Assembly: GCA_021781835.1 (NCBI GenBank)
Contig: JAJXWD010000010.1
Location: forward strand, 20,135-84,134
Length of the DNA stretch: 64,000 nucleotides
Origin: Pseudomonadota bacterium
Lineage (GTDB): Bacteria > Pseudomonadota > Alphaproteobacteria > Acetobacterales > Acetobacteraceae
Direction of reading: 5' to 3'
The notes beneath the pieces are model-generated. The model ran no database searches. It worked only from the letters and a program-made list of their open reading frames with translations, and was not told the origin of the DNA. Each line of letters starts with the position of its first letter. Within the stretch, counting starts at the first letter, position 1. A program made the position numbers and the translations under genes. Shown piece by piece: positions 47,921 through 56,038 of the stretch.

Positions 47921-49303
47921 GTGAACAACCGCAAGGTGTTCTTGAGTGGTTTCGTGCTGGCGGCGCTCCTCGCGGGAACGCGGCTGGCTTTTTTGTTTGC
48001 GCCCGTCAGCACGGACCCCGATGAGGGCTGGAATGCCGTCCATGCCGTGTTGGCCATGGGGGGCGGCGCGCTCTACCCGCCGGCGGGCGAACTGACGGGC
48101 ACGAATTACCCGCCCCTGTCCTTTTTCCTGGTGGGCCTGCTTGGCAAGATGACGGGCGATATGATCTTCGCCGGCCGCTTGCTGGCGCTTTTGGGCATCG
48201 TCTGTGTGGCGGTGCTGGTCTGGCGGCTCAGCCTTAAACTAACCCGGAACCGTCTGGCATCCGCTGGGGCTCTGCTGCTTTTCGCGCTCTACAACACAAC
48301 CCTTTGCCGTTCCTATTTCGGCATGGATGATCCGCAATGGCTCGGCCAGGCTTTTGCCTTGGCCGGGCTGGCGGTTTTGATGCCACGGGCGCCGCGGGCC
48401 ACTTCCAGCGGCTGGCGCGTGATCCTCGCGGCGTGTTTGGTGGTGGCCGGAGGGTTTGTGAAACAAAATCTGGTCGGTATCCCCCTGGCGGCCACGGTCT
48501 GGTTGGCCATGGAGAACCGTGGCGCCTTTGGCATTTGGCTGGCGGCGGCTGGTGGCGCTCTGGCGCTGGGGTTCGGGCTTTGCGTGGATGTCTATGGCCC
48601 GCCTTTCTTTCACAACGTCTTTTTTCTGCATCGAAATTATCAGGTGTCTCGCGCGGTTCTAAAATCCCTGCCCATTCTCCTGGCCCTGTTGCCGATGCTC
48701 TGGGCGTCTCTCTGGCTGGCCCGGTTCTGGCGGGAGGATACGCGCCTGCGTTTGTTGCTGCTTTGTGCCCTGACGGCGCTTGTCACGGGGATTGTGGAGC
48801 GGGGCGGAAGCGGGGTGGATATCAACGCGCATTTTGAAAGCTTGTGCGTCCTTTGCATCCTTTCGGGCTTGGCTCTGGCCCGCGCGCGGGGCGCATGGCG
48901 ATGGTTCATGGTTCCCTTTATCGTCCTCGTGCCGTTGGGCGCCGTGCAGGGCTGGCGTGAGGTGGTGAGCTACCCCGCCCGGCTGGCGGCGTTCGAGGGC
49001 ATGGAAGCGCATATTCGCGCCCAGCCCGCCCCCGTGGCGTGTGAGGATCTGGCCTATTGCTACTGGGCCGGCAAAGGCTACCCGCTGGATTTTTTTCTCT
49101 ACGGGCAGAATTTTTTGGCAACGCATAAAGACCGCGCCCTGCGCGTTGCCCTGGCCGATGGCGAGATCGGCGCCGCGCAAATCGACATGCCCAGCGGCCC
49201 GCGATCAGCACCCAGTGACCCGCTGCCGCCGCGCTTGCAAAGCTGGAGCACGGGCACGCTCTACCGCTCAGGCGGTCAGATCCTTATTGCCCTCCCGCGC
49301 TGA
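47921..49303 (+). CDS. ArnT/PMT-like membrane glycosyltransferase
   Basis: A 460-residue protein with about ten hydrophobic segments and the first-loop acidic motif STDPDEGWNAVHA typical of GT-C enzymes such as ArnT and PMT, which use polyprenyl-phosphate sugars in the periplasm. NYPPLSFFLVGLLGK and SYFGMDDPQW fit loops of that fold. The start is uncertain: GTG 47921 gives a positively charged N-terminus (NNRK) but lacks a close ribosome site. Codon use is visibly less G+C-biased than in neighbours. No partner sugar genes adjoin it. Confidence 0.75.
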   Translation: MNNRKVFLSGFVLAALLAGTRLAFLFAPVSTDPDEGWNAVHAVLAMGGGALYPPAGELTGTNYPPLSFFLVGLLGKMTGDMIFAGRLLALLGIVCVAVLVWRLSLKLTRNRLASAGALLLFALYNTTLCRSYFGMDDPQWLGQAFALAGLAVLMPRAPRATSSGWRVILAACLVVAGGFVKQNLVGIPLAATVWLAMENRGAFGIWLAAAGGALALGFGLCVDVYGPPFFHNVFFLHRNYQVSRAVLKSLPILLALLPMLWASLWLARFWREDTRLRLLLLCALTALVTGIVERGGSGVDINAHFESLCVLCILSGLALARARGAWRWFMVPFIVLVPLGAVQGWREVVSYPARLAAFEGMEAHIRAQPAPVACEDLAYCYWAGKGYPLDFFLYGQNFLATHKDRALRVALADGEIGAAQIDMPSGPRSAPSDPLPPRLQSWSTGTLYRSGGQILIALPR

Positions 49304-49494
49304 TCTGGTGTCCCCGGCGTTTCACGCGGCCGCTTTTGTCCGCTTTGCGTGGCCGTGCGCGCGCTGTGCGTTTTTTGCGTGGCTCAAAGCGCATGGGCAA
49401 GCGTAGCCTGCACAAACCGGCGACGCGATGACGGGCCGGATGGTGCTCACCTCCCGACATTCGGCGCGTGGCCGGAGCCGCGCCGGATATGATG

Positions 49495-49514
49495 AAAACC
49501 TGCATAAAACCTGC
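49495..49514. promoter_or_regulatory. 11-bp direct repeat before the DUF2189 gene
   Basis: AAAACCTGC occurs twice with an 11-base period just ahead of an AT-rich stretch and the DUF2189 start. Tandem repeats of this period are how OmpR/PhoB-type regulators often bind. No regulator is identified. Confidence 0.3.
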
Positions 49515-49552
49515 GATAAAAATCTAAAATATAAATAATGAGGGGACAAACC

Positions 49553-50341
49553 ATGGGTGTATCTTCGATGGCCGCTGGCCGTGCCGAGACCGGCCGGCCG
49601 CTCAAATTCAACCAGCTTGGCGCGCAGGATCTGCGCGACGCCTTCGCCCGCGGGGTGGATGACTGGAAAAGCTGCCATAGCGAGACGCTGGTCTTGTGCG
49701 TGATCTATCCGGTCGCCGGGATTCTCGCGGGGGCGATGTGGGCGGCGCCTAATCTTCTGCCCTTCCTGTTTCCCATTCTGGCCGGGTTCGCGCTGCTCGG
49801 GCCGCTTGCCACGCTGTGGTTCTCGGCGCTCTCCAAGGCCCGCGAGGAGCGGGGCGAGGCCTCGGCCGAGGCGGCGGGCGCGGTGTTCGATACCGAGCGC
49901 CGCCAGACCATCCAGGGTCTCGCCATGGTCGCGGTGGCGCTCTACCTCGCCTGGATCGTGGCCGCGGGGCTGATCTATGAGACTTATTTCGGTGGTCAGG
50001 CGGTCAAGGGGCTCGGCTTTTTCATCACCGTGCTCACCACCCCCAACGGCCAGGCCATGGCCGTGGTGGGCACGCTGGTCGGCGCGCTGTTCGCGGTGGT
50101 GATGCTGGGTATCGGCGTCATTTCCTTCCCCGCCGCGCTCGACCGTGACATCGGCGTGGGCGGGGCGCTGCTCGCCGCCGTGCAAGGCATGGTCCGCAAC
50201 CCGCTGGTGCTGTTTGGCTGGGGCGGGTTGGTGGCGGCGCTGCTGGTGCTGGGCGCGCTGCCGCTGTTGCTGGGGCTGGCGGTGGTGCTGCCGGTGCTCG
50301 GCCATTCCACCTGGCACCTCTACCGCGCCATGACCGGCTGA
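49553..50341 (+). CDS. DUF2189 membrane protein
   Basis: A 262-residue integral membrane protein of the DUF2189 family (YciC-like), with about six hydrophobic segments. The opening PLKFNQLGAQDLRDAFARGV and DDWKSCHSETLVLCVIYPVA are family hallmarks. The function is unknown. Members are frequently found beside terminal oxidase genes, and here it precedes two cyo operons. The ATG at 49553 with AGGGGAC upstream is preferred to ATG 49538, which has no ribosome site. Confidence 0.82.
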   Translation: MGVSSMAAGRAETGRPLKFNQLGAQDLRDAFARGVDDWKSCHSETLVLCVIYPVAGILAGAMWAAPNLLPFLFPILAGFALLGPLATLWFSALSKAREERGEASAEAAGAVFDTERRQTIQGLAMVAVALYLAWIVAAGLIYETYFGGQAVKGLGFFITVLTTPNGQAMAVVGTLVGALFAVVMLGIGVISFPAALDRDIGVGGALLAAVQGMVRNPLVLFGWGGLVAALLVLGALPLLLGLAVVLPVLGHSTWHLYRAMTG

Positions 50342-50375
50342 GCGCGGCCACCGGGTTTCATCCCCCCTCGAATCG

Positions 50376-50404
50376 GCCGGGCGGCTGGAGGACCGCCCGG
50401 CTTT
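50376..50404 (+). terminator. Hairpin terminator after the DUF2189 gene
   Basis: GCCGGGCGG and CCGCCCGGC pair over nine bases with an eight-base loop and are followed by TTT. It separates the DUF2189 gene from the cyo promoter region. Confidence 0.55.
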
Positions 50405-50442
50405 GGCGCGTCTGGCGTGCGGGCGCGGGTCAAGGCCTTGTC

Positions 50443-50471
50443 ACGTGGTATCCTATGATAGTATGCCACGT
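50443..50471. promoter_or_regulatory. 29-bp operator-like dyad upstream of cyoA1
   Basis: Left arm ACGTGGTATCCTAT and right arm ATAGTATGCCACGT are complementary around a central G with two mismatched pairs. The size and symmetry fit binding by a dimeric regulator; no known consensus is matched. It is centred about 79 bp upstream of the FNR site. Confidence 0.55.
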
Positions 50472-50527
50472 AGTATAGTTCGTGTTTGGTCAAAAAACGG
50501 CCCGGAACATGCAAGATTATGCGTGTC

Positions 50528-50543
50528 ATTGATTTGGATCAAT
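50528..50543. promoter_or_regulatory. FNR/FixK-type binding site
   Basis: ATTGATTTGGATCAAT is a perfect palindrome matching the FNR-family consensus TTGAT-N4-ATCAA. It lies about 200 bp before the first cyoA. Oxygen-dependent activation or repression of this oxidase operon is the likely consequence. Confidence 0.8.
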
Positions 50544-50740
50544 GAATCGTTACCTGCCGTTCATGTTTGGTCGCGCCGTGGCGGTTGCCCTGTCACGGCT
50601 GTTTTAGGTGCGATTTCGATCCGTAACCGCTCTCCCCACGAGACGGGTGCCGAAGCCGCCGCTCATGCTGGCTCCGGGGGCTGTTCGCGGTTGGATGCAA
50701 ACATGAACCCCTGGCCGTTGGCGGGGTAGGAGGGAATTTC

Positions 50741-51667
50741 GTGCGAATTTGGCGAAATCTGGGGCTGCTCGCCCCGCTGGCGCTGGCGGGGTGTTCGGTG
50801 CATGACCTGCGCCTGTTTTTCCCCGCCGGGCCGATGGCCGATGTGGAATTCCACTATACATGGCTGATGGTGGTGACGATGCTGATCGTCATCGTGCCCA
50901 CGCTGGTGATGACCATCGTCTTCCCGCTGCGCTACCATCATTCGCGCAATGCCAAATACACCCCGAACTGGGATTTTTCGGCCGTCATCGAGGTGCTGGC
51001 CTGGGGCATTCCGCTCGCCATCGTGCTGCCGCTTTGTTACATGACCATCAAGGCGGTCAACGCGCTCGACCCGTGGAACCCCCCGGCCCTGGCTGGCCAG
51101 GGCAGCGGCGGGGCGCCGGTGAATGTCGAGGTGGTCGCCACCGACTGGCAATGGGTGTTCATCTACCCCGACCAGAAGATCGCCACCATCGACGAGCTGG
51201 TGGTGCCCGCCGGGCGGCGCGTTAACCTGACCATGACCGCGACCAGCAACATGAACGGCTTCTACATCCCGCAGGTCGCGCCGATGGTGGACGCCATGCC
51301 CGCCATGCAGAGCAAGGACGCCTTCATCATCGACAAGCCCGGCCAGTTCACCGGCTTCTCGACCGATTTCTCGGGCGCCGGCTTCTCATGGATGCAGTTC
51401 CAGACCAAAGCGGTCACGGATGCCGGTTTCGCGGCCTGGGTGCAGGGCGTGCAGGCGGGCGCGCCCGCGCTCGACTACCCGACCTTCACCGCCAAGATCG
51501 CGCCGGCACAGGTGAATTACGGGGCCAAAATCTCCGAATTCACGCTCGCCGATCCCAAGCTGTTCGACGAGGTGATGGCCGCCGCCATGATGGGCAAGGT
51601 CTATCCCGTGCCGCCGGCGCTCGATGACAGCGTCAACCTCGCCGCCGCCACGCCGGCCGGCCAATAA
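50741..51667 (+). CDS. cyoA: Cytochrome bo3-type quinol oxidase subunit II (first operon)
   Basis: A 308-residue lipoprotein subunit II. The signal peptide ends at the lipobox LAGC with Cys18. Two membrane helices follow (about 40-60 and 80-105), then the periplasmic cupredoxin domain with VVATDWQWVFIYPDQKIATI. The Cu(A) cysteines of cytochrome c oxidases are absent, as expected for a quinol oxidase. The C-terminal COX-ARM region is present. GTG start with a GGAGGGA site. First gene of cyoABCD. Confidence 0.94.
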   Translation: MRIWRNLGLLAPLALAGCSVHDLRLFFPAGPMADVEFHYTWLMVVTMLIVIVPTLVMTIVFPLRYHHSRNAKYTPNWDFSAVIEVLAWGIPLAIVLPLCYMTIKAVNALDPWNPPALAGQGSGGAPVNVEVVATDWQWVFIYPDQKIATIDELVVPAGRRVNLTMTATSNMNGFYIPQVAPMVDAMPAMQSKDAFIIDKPGQFTGFSTDFSGAGFSWMQFQTKAVTDAGFAAWVQGVQAGAPALDYPTFTAKIAPAQVNYGAKISEFTLADPKLFDEVMAAAMMGKVYPVPPALDDSVNLAAATPAGQ

Positions 51668-51687
51668 TTTTCGAGAGAGGTCTCATC

Positions 51688-53748
51688 GTGCAACCTGATC
51701 TTCAAGGCCCCTGGTCGCCGCTGCTCGGGCGGCTGAGCCTGGCCGCCATTCCCTATGACAACCCCATCCTGGTCGGCACTTTCCTGGTCGTCTCGGTGGT
51801 CGCGCTCGCCCTGGTCGGCGCCGTGTTCTATTTCGGCAAGCTCGGCTATCTGTGGCGCAACTGGCTCACCACCGTCGATCACAAGAAAATCGGCGTGATG
51901 TACATCATCCTCGGCCTGGTCATGCTGCTGCGCGGGTTTTTCGACGGCGTGATGATGCGCACCCAGCAGCTCCTGGCCGATGGCCCCGACAGCGCCGGCT
52001 ATATGGGCGCGGCGCACGGCTACCTGCCGCCGCATCATTTTGATCAGATCTACACCGCCCACGGCACGCTGATGCTGTTCTTCGCCGCCACGCCGCTGGT
52101 GGCGGGCTTTGGCAACATCATCATCCCCCTGCAGCTGGGCGCGCGCGACATGGCGTTTCCCTATCTCAACGCGGTGTCGTTCTGGCTCACCTTCGCGGCC
52201 GCCATGCTGTGCATGGTCTCGCTGTTCGTGGGTGAGTTCTCAAACGCCACCTGGGTCGGGCTGATGCCGCTCTCCGAGATGAGCAGCAACCCCGGCGTTG
52301 GCGTGGATTACTGGATGTGGGCGTTCCAGATCTCCTCGCTCGGCACCACCTTCAACTCGATCAACATGATCGCCACCATCGTCAAGATGCGCGCGCCCGG
52401 CCTCACCTGGTTCCGCCTCACGCCTTATTGCTGGTCGTCGCTCGCCACCAACATCATCGGCCTCACCGCCTTCCCGGTGGTCACCGTGGCGCTCACCCTG
52501 CTGGGCTTCGACCGCTATTTCGGCACGCATTTCTTCACCGCCGGCTATGGCGGCAATTTCATGCTCTATATCAACCTGTTCTGGATCTGGGGTCACCCCG
52601 AGGTGTATTTCCTCATGCTCCCCGCCTTCGGGTTGTTTTCAGAGATCGTGCCGACCTTCTCCAACAAGACCCTGTTCGGCTACCCGACCATGGTGGCGGC
52701 ATCCTTCTCCATCGCCGGCATCGGCTGGGTGGTGTGGGCGCACCATTTCTTCACCATGGGCATGGGCCCCAACCTCAACGGCTATTTCTCCGCCGCCACC
52801 ATGATCGTGGGCATCCCCACGGGCGTGAAGGCGTTCAACTGGCTGTTCACCATGTATCGCGGCAAGATCACCTTCACCTCGCCGATGCTGTGGGCGATGA
52901 CGGGCATCGTGCTGCTGCTCATCGGCGGTCTCACGGGCATGATGCTCTCGGCCTCGGTGGTGGATTACACCGTGCATGACAGCCTGTTCGTGGTCGCGCA
53001 TTTCCACTGCATGGTGCTGGTCATCGGCTCGGCGCTGTTCGCCGCCACCATTTACTGGTGGCCCAAGGTGTTCGGCTTCAAGCTCGATGAGAAAAACGCC
53101 CAGATCTTCTTCTGGGTGTTCGTCATCGCCTCGCTCTTGGTGTTCGTGCCGATGTTCGAGCTGGGGCTGGCTGGTGTCACCCGCCGTCTGGACTATATCT
53201 ATAATGCCGCGCTCAAACCCCTGCTGTGGGTAACCGAGGTGGGCATCATCCTCTATTTCGTGTCGCTGTATTATTTCGTGAAGATGCTGGTGGTCTCGCT
53301 GCTCCGGCGCGAGCCGGCGGCGGCGGATTCGTGGGGCACGGGGCGCTCGCTGGAGTGGCTCACCCATACGCCGGTGCCGTTTTACAATTTCGCGGTCACG
53401 CCCGAAATTCACAGCCGCGAGGAGGCCGCCTGGCGCCGCGACCGCGGGCTCGATACCGCCCGCCCCACGGAGTATGTGGATATTCACATGCCCAGCAATA
53501 CCGGCGTGCCGTTCGTGCTGGGGGTGCTCTCCTTCGTGTGGGGCTTCGCGCTCATCTGGCGCATCGACTGGCTGGTGGAGATCACCACCCTGGCCATGGT
53601 GGTGACCGTGATCCTGCGCGCGTTCGACAAGAACGAGGGCTATGTGATCCCCGCCGCCCAGATTGCCCGGTACGAGGCTAAAATCGCCACGGCAAGCGTT
53701 GTTGCCGATGTTGCAGACGAGGCGCCAGCCGGCGCGTTGGAGGTTTGA
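51688..53748 (+). CDS. cyoB: Cytochrome bo3-type quinol oxidase subunit I (first operon)
   Basis: A 686-residue heme-copper oxidase subunit I, the catalytic proton-pumping subunit. Quinol-site residues are conserved in RGFFDGVMMRTQQ (Arg82, Asp86) and HHFDQIYTAHG (His117, Gln120); His125 is the low-spin heme ligand. The Cu(B) centre is in WGHPEVY (His with cross-linked Tyr) and VWAHHFFTMG; high-spin and low-spin heme ligands lie in VAHFHCMVL. The length and 15-helix pattern match CyoB. GTG start, 20 bp after cyoA. Confidence 0.97.
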   Translation: MQPDLQGPWSPLLGRLSLAAIPYDNPILVGTFLVVSVVALALVGAVFYFGKLGYLWRNWLTTVDHKKIGVMYIILGLVMLLRGFFDGVMMRTQQLLADGPDSAGYMGAAHGYLPPHHFDQIYTAHGTLMLFFAATPLVAGFGNIIIPLQLGARDMAFPYLNAVSFWLTFAAAMLCMVSLFVGEFSNATWVGLMPLSEMSSNPGVGVDYWMWAFQISSLGTTFNSINMIATIVKMRAPGLTWFRLTPYCWSSLATNIIGLTAFPVVTVALTLLGFDRYFGTHFFTAGYGGNFMLYINLFWIWGHPEVYFLMLPAFGLFSEIVPTFSNKTLFGYPTMVAASFSIAGIGWVVWAHHFFTMGMGPNLNGYFSAATMIVGIPTGVKAFNWLFTMYRGKITFTSPMLWAMTGIVLLLIGGLTGMMLSASVVDYTVHDSLFVVAHFHCMVLVIGSALFAATIYWWPKVFGFKLDEKNAQIFFWVFVIASLLVFVPMFELGLAGVTRRLDYIYNAALKPLLWVTEVGIILYFVSLYYFVKMLVVSLLRREPAAADSWGTGRSLEWLTHTPVPFYNFAVTPEIHSREEAAWRRDRGLDTARPTEYVDIHMPSNTGVPFVLGVLSFVWGFALIWRIDWLVEITTLAMVVTVILRAFDKNEGYVIPAAQIARYEAKIATASVVADVADEAPAGALEV

Positions 53749-53750
53749 CC

Positions 53751-54383
53751 ATGGCCCATGAAACAATGACCGCCGACGCCGCCGTGCGGCTGTGGAACGC
53801 CGAAGCCGACGAGCACGACCCGATTTCGGCGCGCACCTATGGCTTCTGGCTGTATCTGATGAGCGACGGGCTGATCTTCGCCAGCCTGATCGCCGCCTAC
53901 GCCGTGCTCGACAACAAGATGTCGGCCTTTGGCCACCCGATGGCCGACACGCTGCTCAGCGCCTCGCAGGGTTTTGTGCAGACGCTGGTGCTGCTGGGCG
54001 CGGTGCTGGCCCTCTCGCTGGGCACGCTGGGGCTCAAAACCGGCGCCAGGGGCGGGCTGGCGCTTGGGCTGGCGGTGAGCGCGGCGCTGGGCACGGTGTT
54101 CGTGGCCCAGGGTCTGGCCGGGTTAGACGCCATGGCCGCCGCCGGCAACGGCCCCACGGCCTCGGCCTATCTCTCCTGCCTGTTCGTGCTGCTGTTCACC
54201 CATGGGCTGCATCTGGCCATCGGGGTGTTGTGGAGCCTGGTCATGCTGGTGCAGATTTTCCGGTTCGGCTTCACCCAGGATGTGGTGGGGCGGCTGCTCA
54301 ATCTGCGCCTCTACACCCAGTTCCAGGCCGCCGTGTGGGTGGTGGTTTATCTTTATGTCTATCTGTTCGGGGGGGCGCACTGA
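53751..54383 (+). CDS. cyoC: Cytochrome bo3-type quinol oxidase subunit III (first operon)
   Basis: A 210-residue subunit III with five membrane helices. Motifs are TYGFWLYLMSDGLIFASLIAAY, LFTHGLHLAIGVLWSLVMLV with the conserved histidines, and the C-terminal FQAAVWVVVYLYVYLFGG. It stabilises the complex and is associated with lipid and proton uptake. Starts at ATG 53751, 2 bp after cyoB with a GGAGG site inside the cyoB end. Confidence 0.95.
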   Translation: MAHETMTADAAVRLWNAEADEHDPISARTYGFWLYLMSDGLIFASLIAAYAVLDNKMSAFGHPMADTLLSASQGFVQTLVLLGAVLALSLGTLGLKTGARGGLALGLAVSAALGTVFVAQGLAGLDAMAAAGNGPTASAYLSCLFVLLFTHGLHLAIGVLWSLVMLVQIFRFGFTQDVVGRLLNLRLYTQFQAAVWVVVYLYVYLFGGAH

Positions 54384-54748
54384 TGGCGACCGATCATTAC
54401 CAACCGCTCCAGCACCCCGAGGTGCAGCAGGGCACGGCGCTGCGTTATGTGGGCGCCACGGTCATCTCGGGGTTGGCGCTTTATGGGGCCTATTACGTTG
54501 CCATGACCCGCCCGCCTCTGGCCGAGCTGGTGGAGACGTTGCTGGTCTCGCTGCTGGTCTCGCTGCTGGTGCAGGCGGCGCTCTATTTCGGGTTGGATGC
54601 CTCGCGCGCCCAGATCTGGAAAAGCGTGACGCTCATCCTCACCGTGCCGCTGTTTCTGGTCACCATCGGCATGACGGTATGGGCCTTCTCATCGCTCTAT
54701 GCCCGCACCATGCCCGATCCCAGCATCCTCAGCTCGATGGCCATGTGA
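54383..54748 (+). CDS. cyoD: Cytochrome bo3-type quinol oxidase subunit IV (first operon)
   Basis: A 121-residue subunit IV with three membrane helices. It has HPEVQQGTALRYVGATVISG, the middle helix VQAALYFGLDASRAQIWKSV and C-terminal TVWAFSSLYARTMPDP. CyoD assists Cu(B) assembly. It overlaps cyoC by one base (TGATG). No cyoE (heme O synthase) follows; a terminator lies 115 bp downstream. Confidence 0.93.
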   Translation: MATDHYQPLQHPEVQQGTALRYVGATVISGLALYGAYYVAMTRPPLAELVETLLVSLLVSLLVQAALYFGLDASRAQIWKSVTLILTVPLFLVTIGMTVWAFSSLYARTMPDPSILSSMAM

Positions 54749-55087
54749 CCCGGCCATGTAACCCCGCGCGGCGCGCTCAGCCGCGACGTTAAAATTTTGC
54801 GGGGGAGCGGGGGGTTTTCACAAAAACGTCTCCAAACCGCCCGTGGCATGCAAAAGCTTTCCGCCGCCGCCTTTGTCCAAAGGCGGCGGTTTTTTTGCGC
54901 CCGCGCCCCCCGCCGTCTGCGCCGCCCTGACACAGCGCGTCGTCCCTTGTTGCAATGCGCCACGGAATCAGTCTAATCGGTACGCCCGAATGACGCGGTT
55001 TTAACGCGCGTCTGCCATGGGTGTGCGGTGAAAACCGTCTGTCGTGACGTGACTCAGAGAGAAGAAGTCTGAGCGGAGGGTGTAAAA
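54749..55087. other. Gap between the two cyo operons
   Basis: A 339-bp spacer. The first part has a terminator (54864-54896) preceded by a C/G hairpin-rich stretch; the second part is the presumed promoter and leader of the second operon, with a GACGCG-N9-CGCGTC dyad at 54992-55012. No FNR-type site or 29-bp dyad like that of the first operon is present. Confidence 0.7.
54864..54896 (+). terminator. Rho-independent terminator of the first cyo operon
   Basis: CCGCCGCCTTTG and CAAAGGCGGCGG form a perfect 12-base stem followed by seven T residues. Confidence 0.88.
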
Positions 55088-56023
55088 TTGCGAGTTTTTG
55101 GACTGGTGGCGCTGCTGGCGCCGCTGATGTTGGCCGGTTGCTCGGTGCATAACATGGTGCTGTTCTTTCCCGCCGGGCCCATGGCGGCGACGGAGCTGCA
55201 TTATACCTACCTGATCACCGGGATCATGATGATCGTCATCGTGCCCACGCTCCTGATGAGCCTGTGGTTCCCGATCAAGTACCATATCAGCCGGCAGCAT
55301 AAGGAAAAATACACGCCGGACTGGACCTTCTCCTATGTCATCGAGGTGCTGGCCTGGGGCATTCCGCTCGGCATCGTGGCGGTGCTGGCCTGGCTTTCGG
55401 TGCATGGCATCCAGGCGATCGACCCCTGGAACCCGCCGCTGCTGGCCAAGGCCGCGCCCAACGCGCCGGTCGAGGAGGTGGATGTCATCGCCACCGACTG
55501 GCAATGGGTGTTCATCTACCCGGCCGAGAAGCTCGTCACCATCGATGAGCTGACCGTGCCGGCCGGCGCGCGCGTCGATGTCAAGCTCACCTCCACCCAG
55601 AACATGAACGGCTTCTACATTCCGCAGGTCGCCCCGATGGTGGACGCCATGCCCGCCATGCAGACCAAGGACACGTTCGTGATCAGCCAGCCCGGTGACT
55701 TCACCGGCTTCTCGACCGATTTCTCGGGCGCGGGCTTCTCCTGGATGCGTTTTGCCGTGCATGCCGTGACCCCGGCCGATTTCACCGCCTGGGTGCAAAG
55801 CCACCAGGGCGCCGCCCCGCTCGATTATGCCGCGTTCGACGCGCATATCGCCCCGCCGCAGGTGAATTACGGCGCCAAGCCGTCTTACTTCACCCTGACC
55901 GATCCCAAGCTCTTTGGCGAGGTTATTACCGCAGCCCAGATGGGCAAGACCTACCCGGTCTCGCAGGCCCTCAACAAGGCTGTCGCCGATGATGATGCCG
56001 CGCCCACCGCCGGCGCCCAATAA
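55088..56023 (+). CDS. cyoA: Cytochrome bo3-type quinol oxidase subunit II (second operon)
   Basis: A 311-residue paralogue of the first CyoA, with lipobox LAGC at Cys18, two membrane helices and the cupredoxin domain VIATDWQWVFIYPAEKLVTI. Stretches such as NMNGFYIPQVAPMVDAMPAM are identical between the two proteins, while N- and C-termini differ. Cu(A) ligands are missing. Translation appears to start at TTG 55088 after GCGGAGGG, an inefficient start that may limit expression. Confidence 0.93.
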   Translation: MRVFGLVALLAPLMLAGCSVHNMVLFFPAGPMAATELHYTYLITGIMMIVIVPTLLMSLWFPIKYHISRQHKEKYTPDWTFSYVIEVLAWGIPLGIVAVLAWLSVHGIQAIDPWNPPLLAKAAPNAPVEEVDVIATDWQWVFIYPAEKLVTIDELTVPAGARVDVKLTSTQNMNGFYIPQVAPMVDAMPAMQTKDTFVISQPGDFTGFSTDFSGAGFSWMRFAVHAVTPADFTAWVQSHQGAAPLDYAAFDAHIAPPQVNYGAKPSYFTLTDPKLFGEVITAAQMGKTYPVSQALNKAVADDDAAPTAGAQ

Positions 56024-56038
56024 GGAAGGATTGCAACC

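Larger units (their letters stand above)
50342..50740. other. Regulatory region of the first cyo operon
   Basis: A 399-bp gap with no gene. It contains the DUF2189 terminator, a 29-bp near-perfect dyad (50443-50471), a perfect FNR-type site (50528-50543) and two copies of GTTTGGTC (50484-50491 and 50565-50572) spaced 81 bp apart. The last 170 bp are G+C-rich and probably form the 5' leader of cyoA. Confidence 0.65.
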
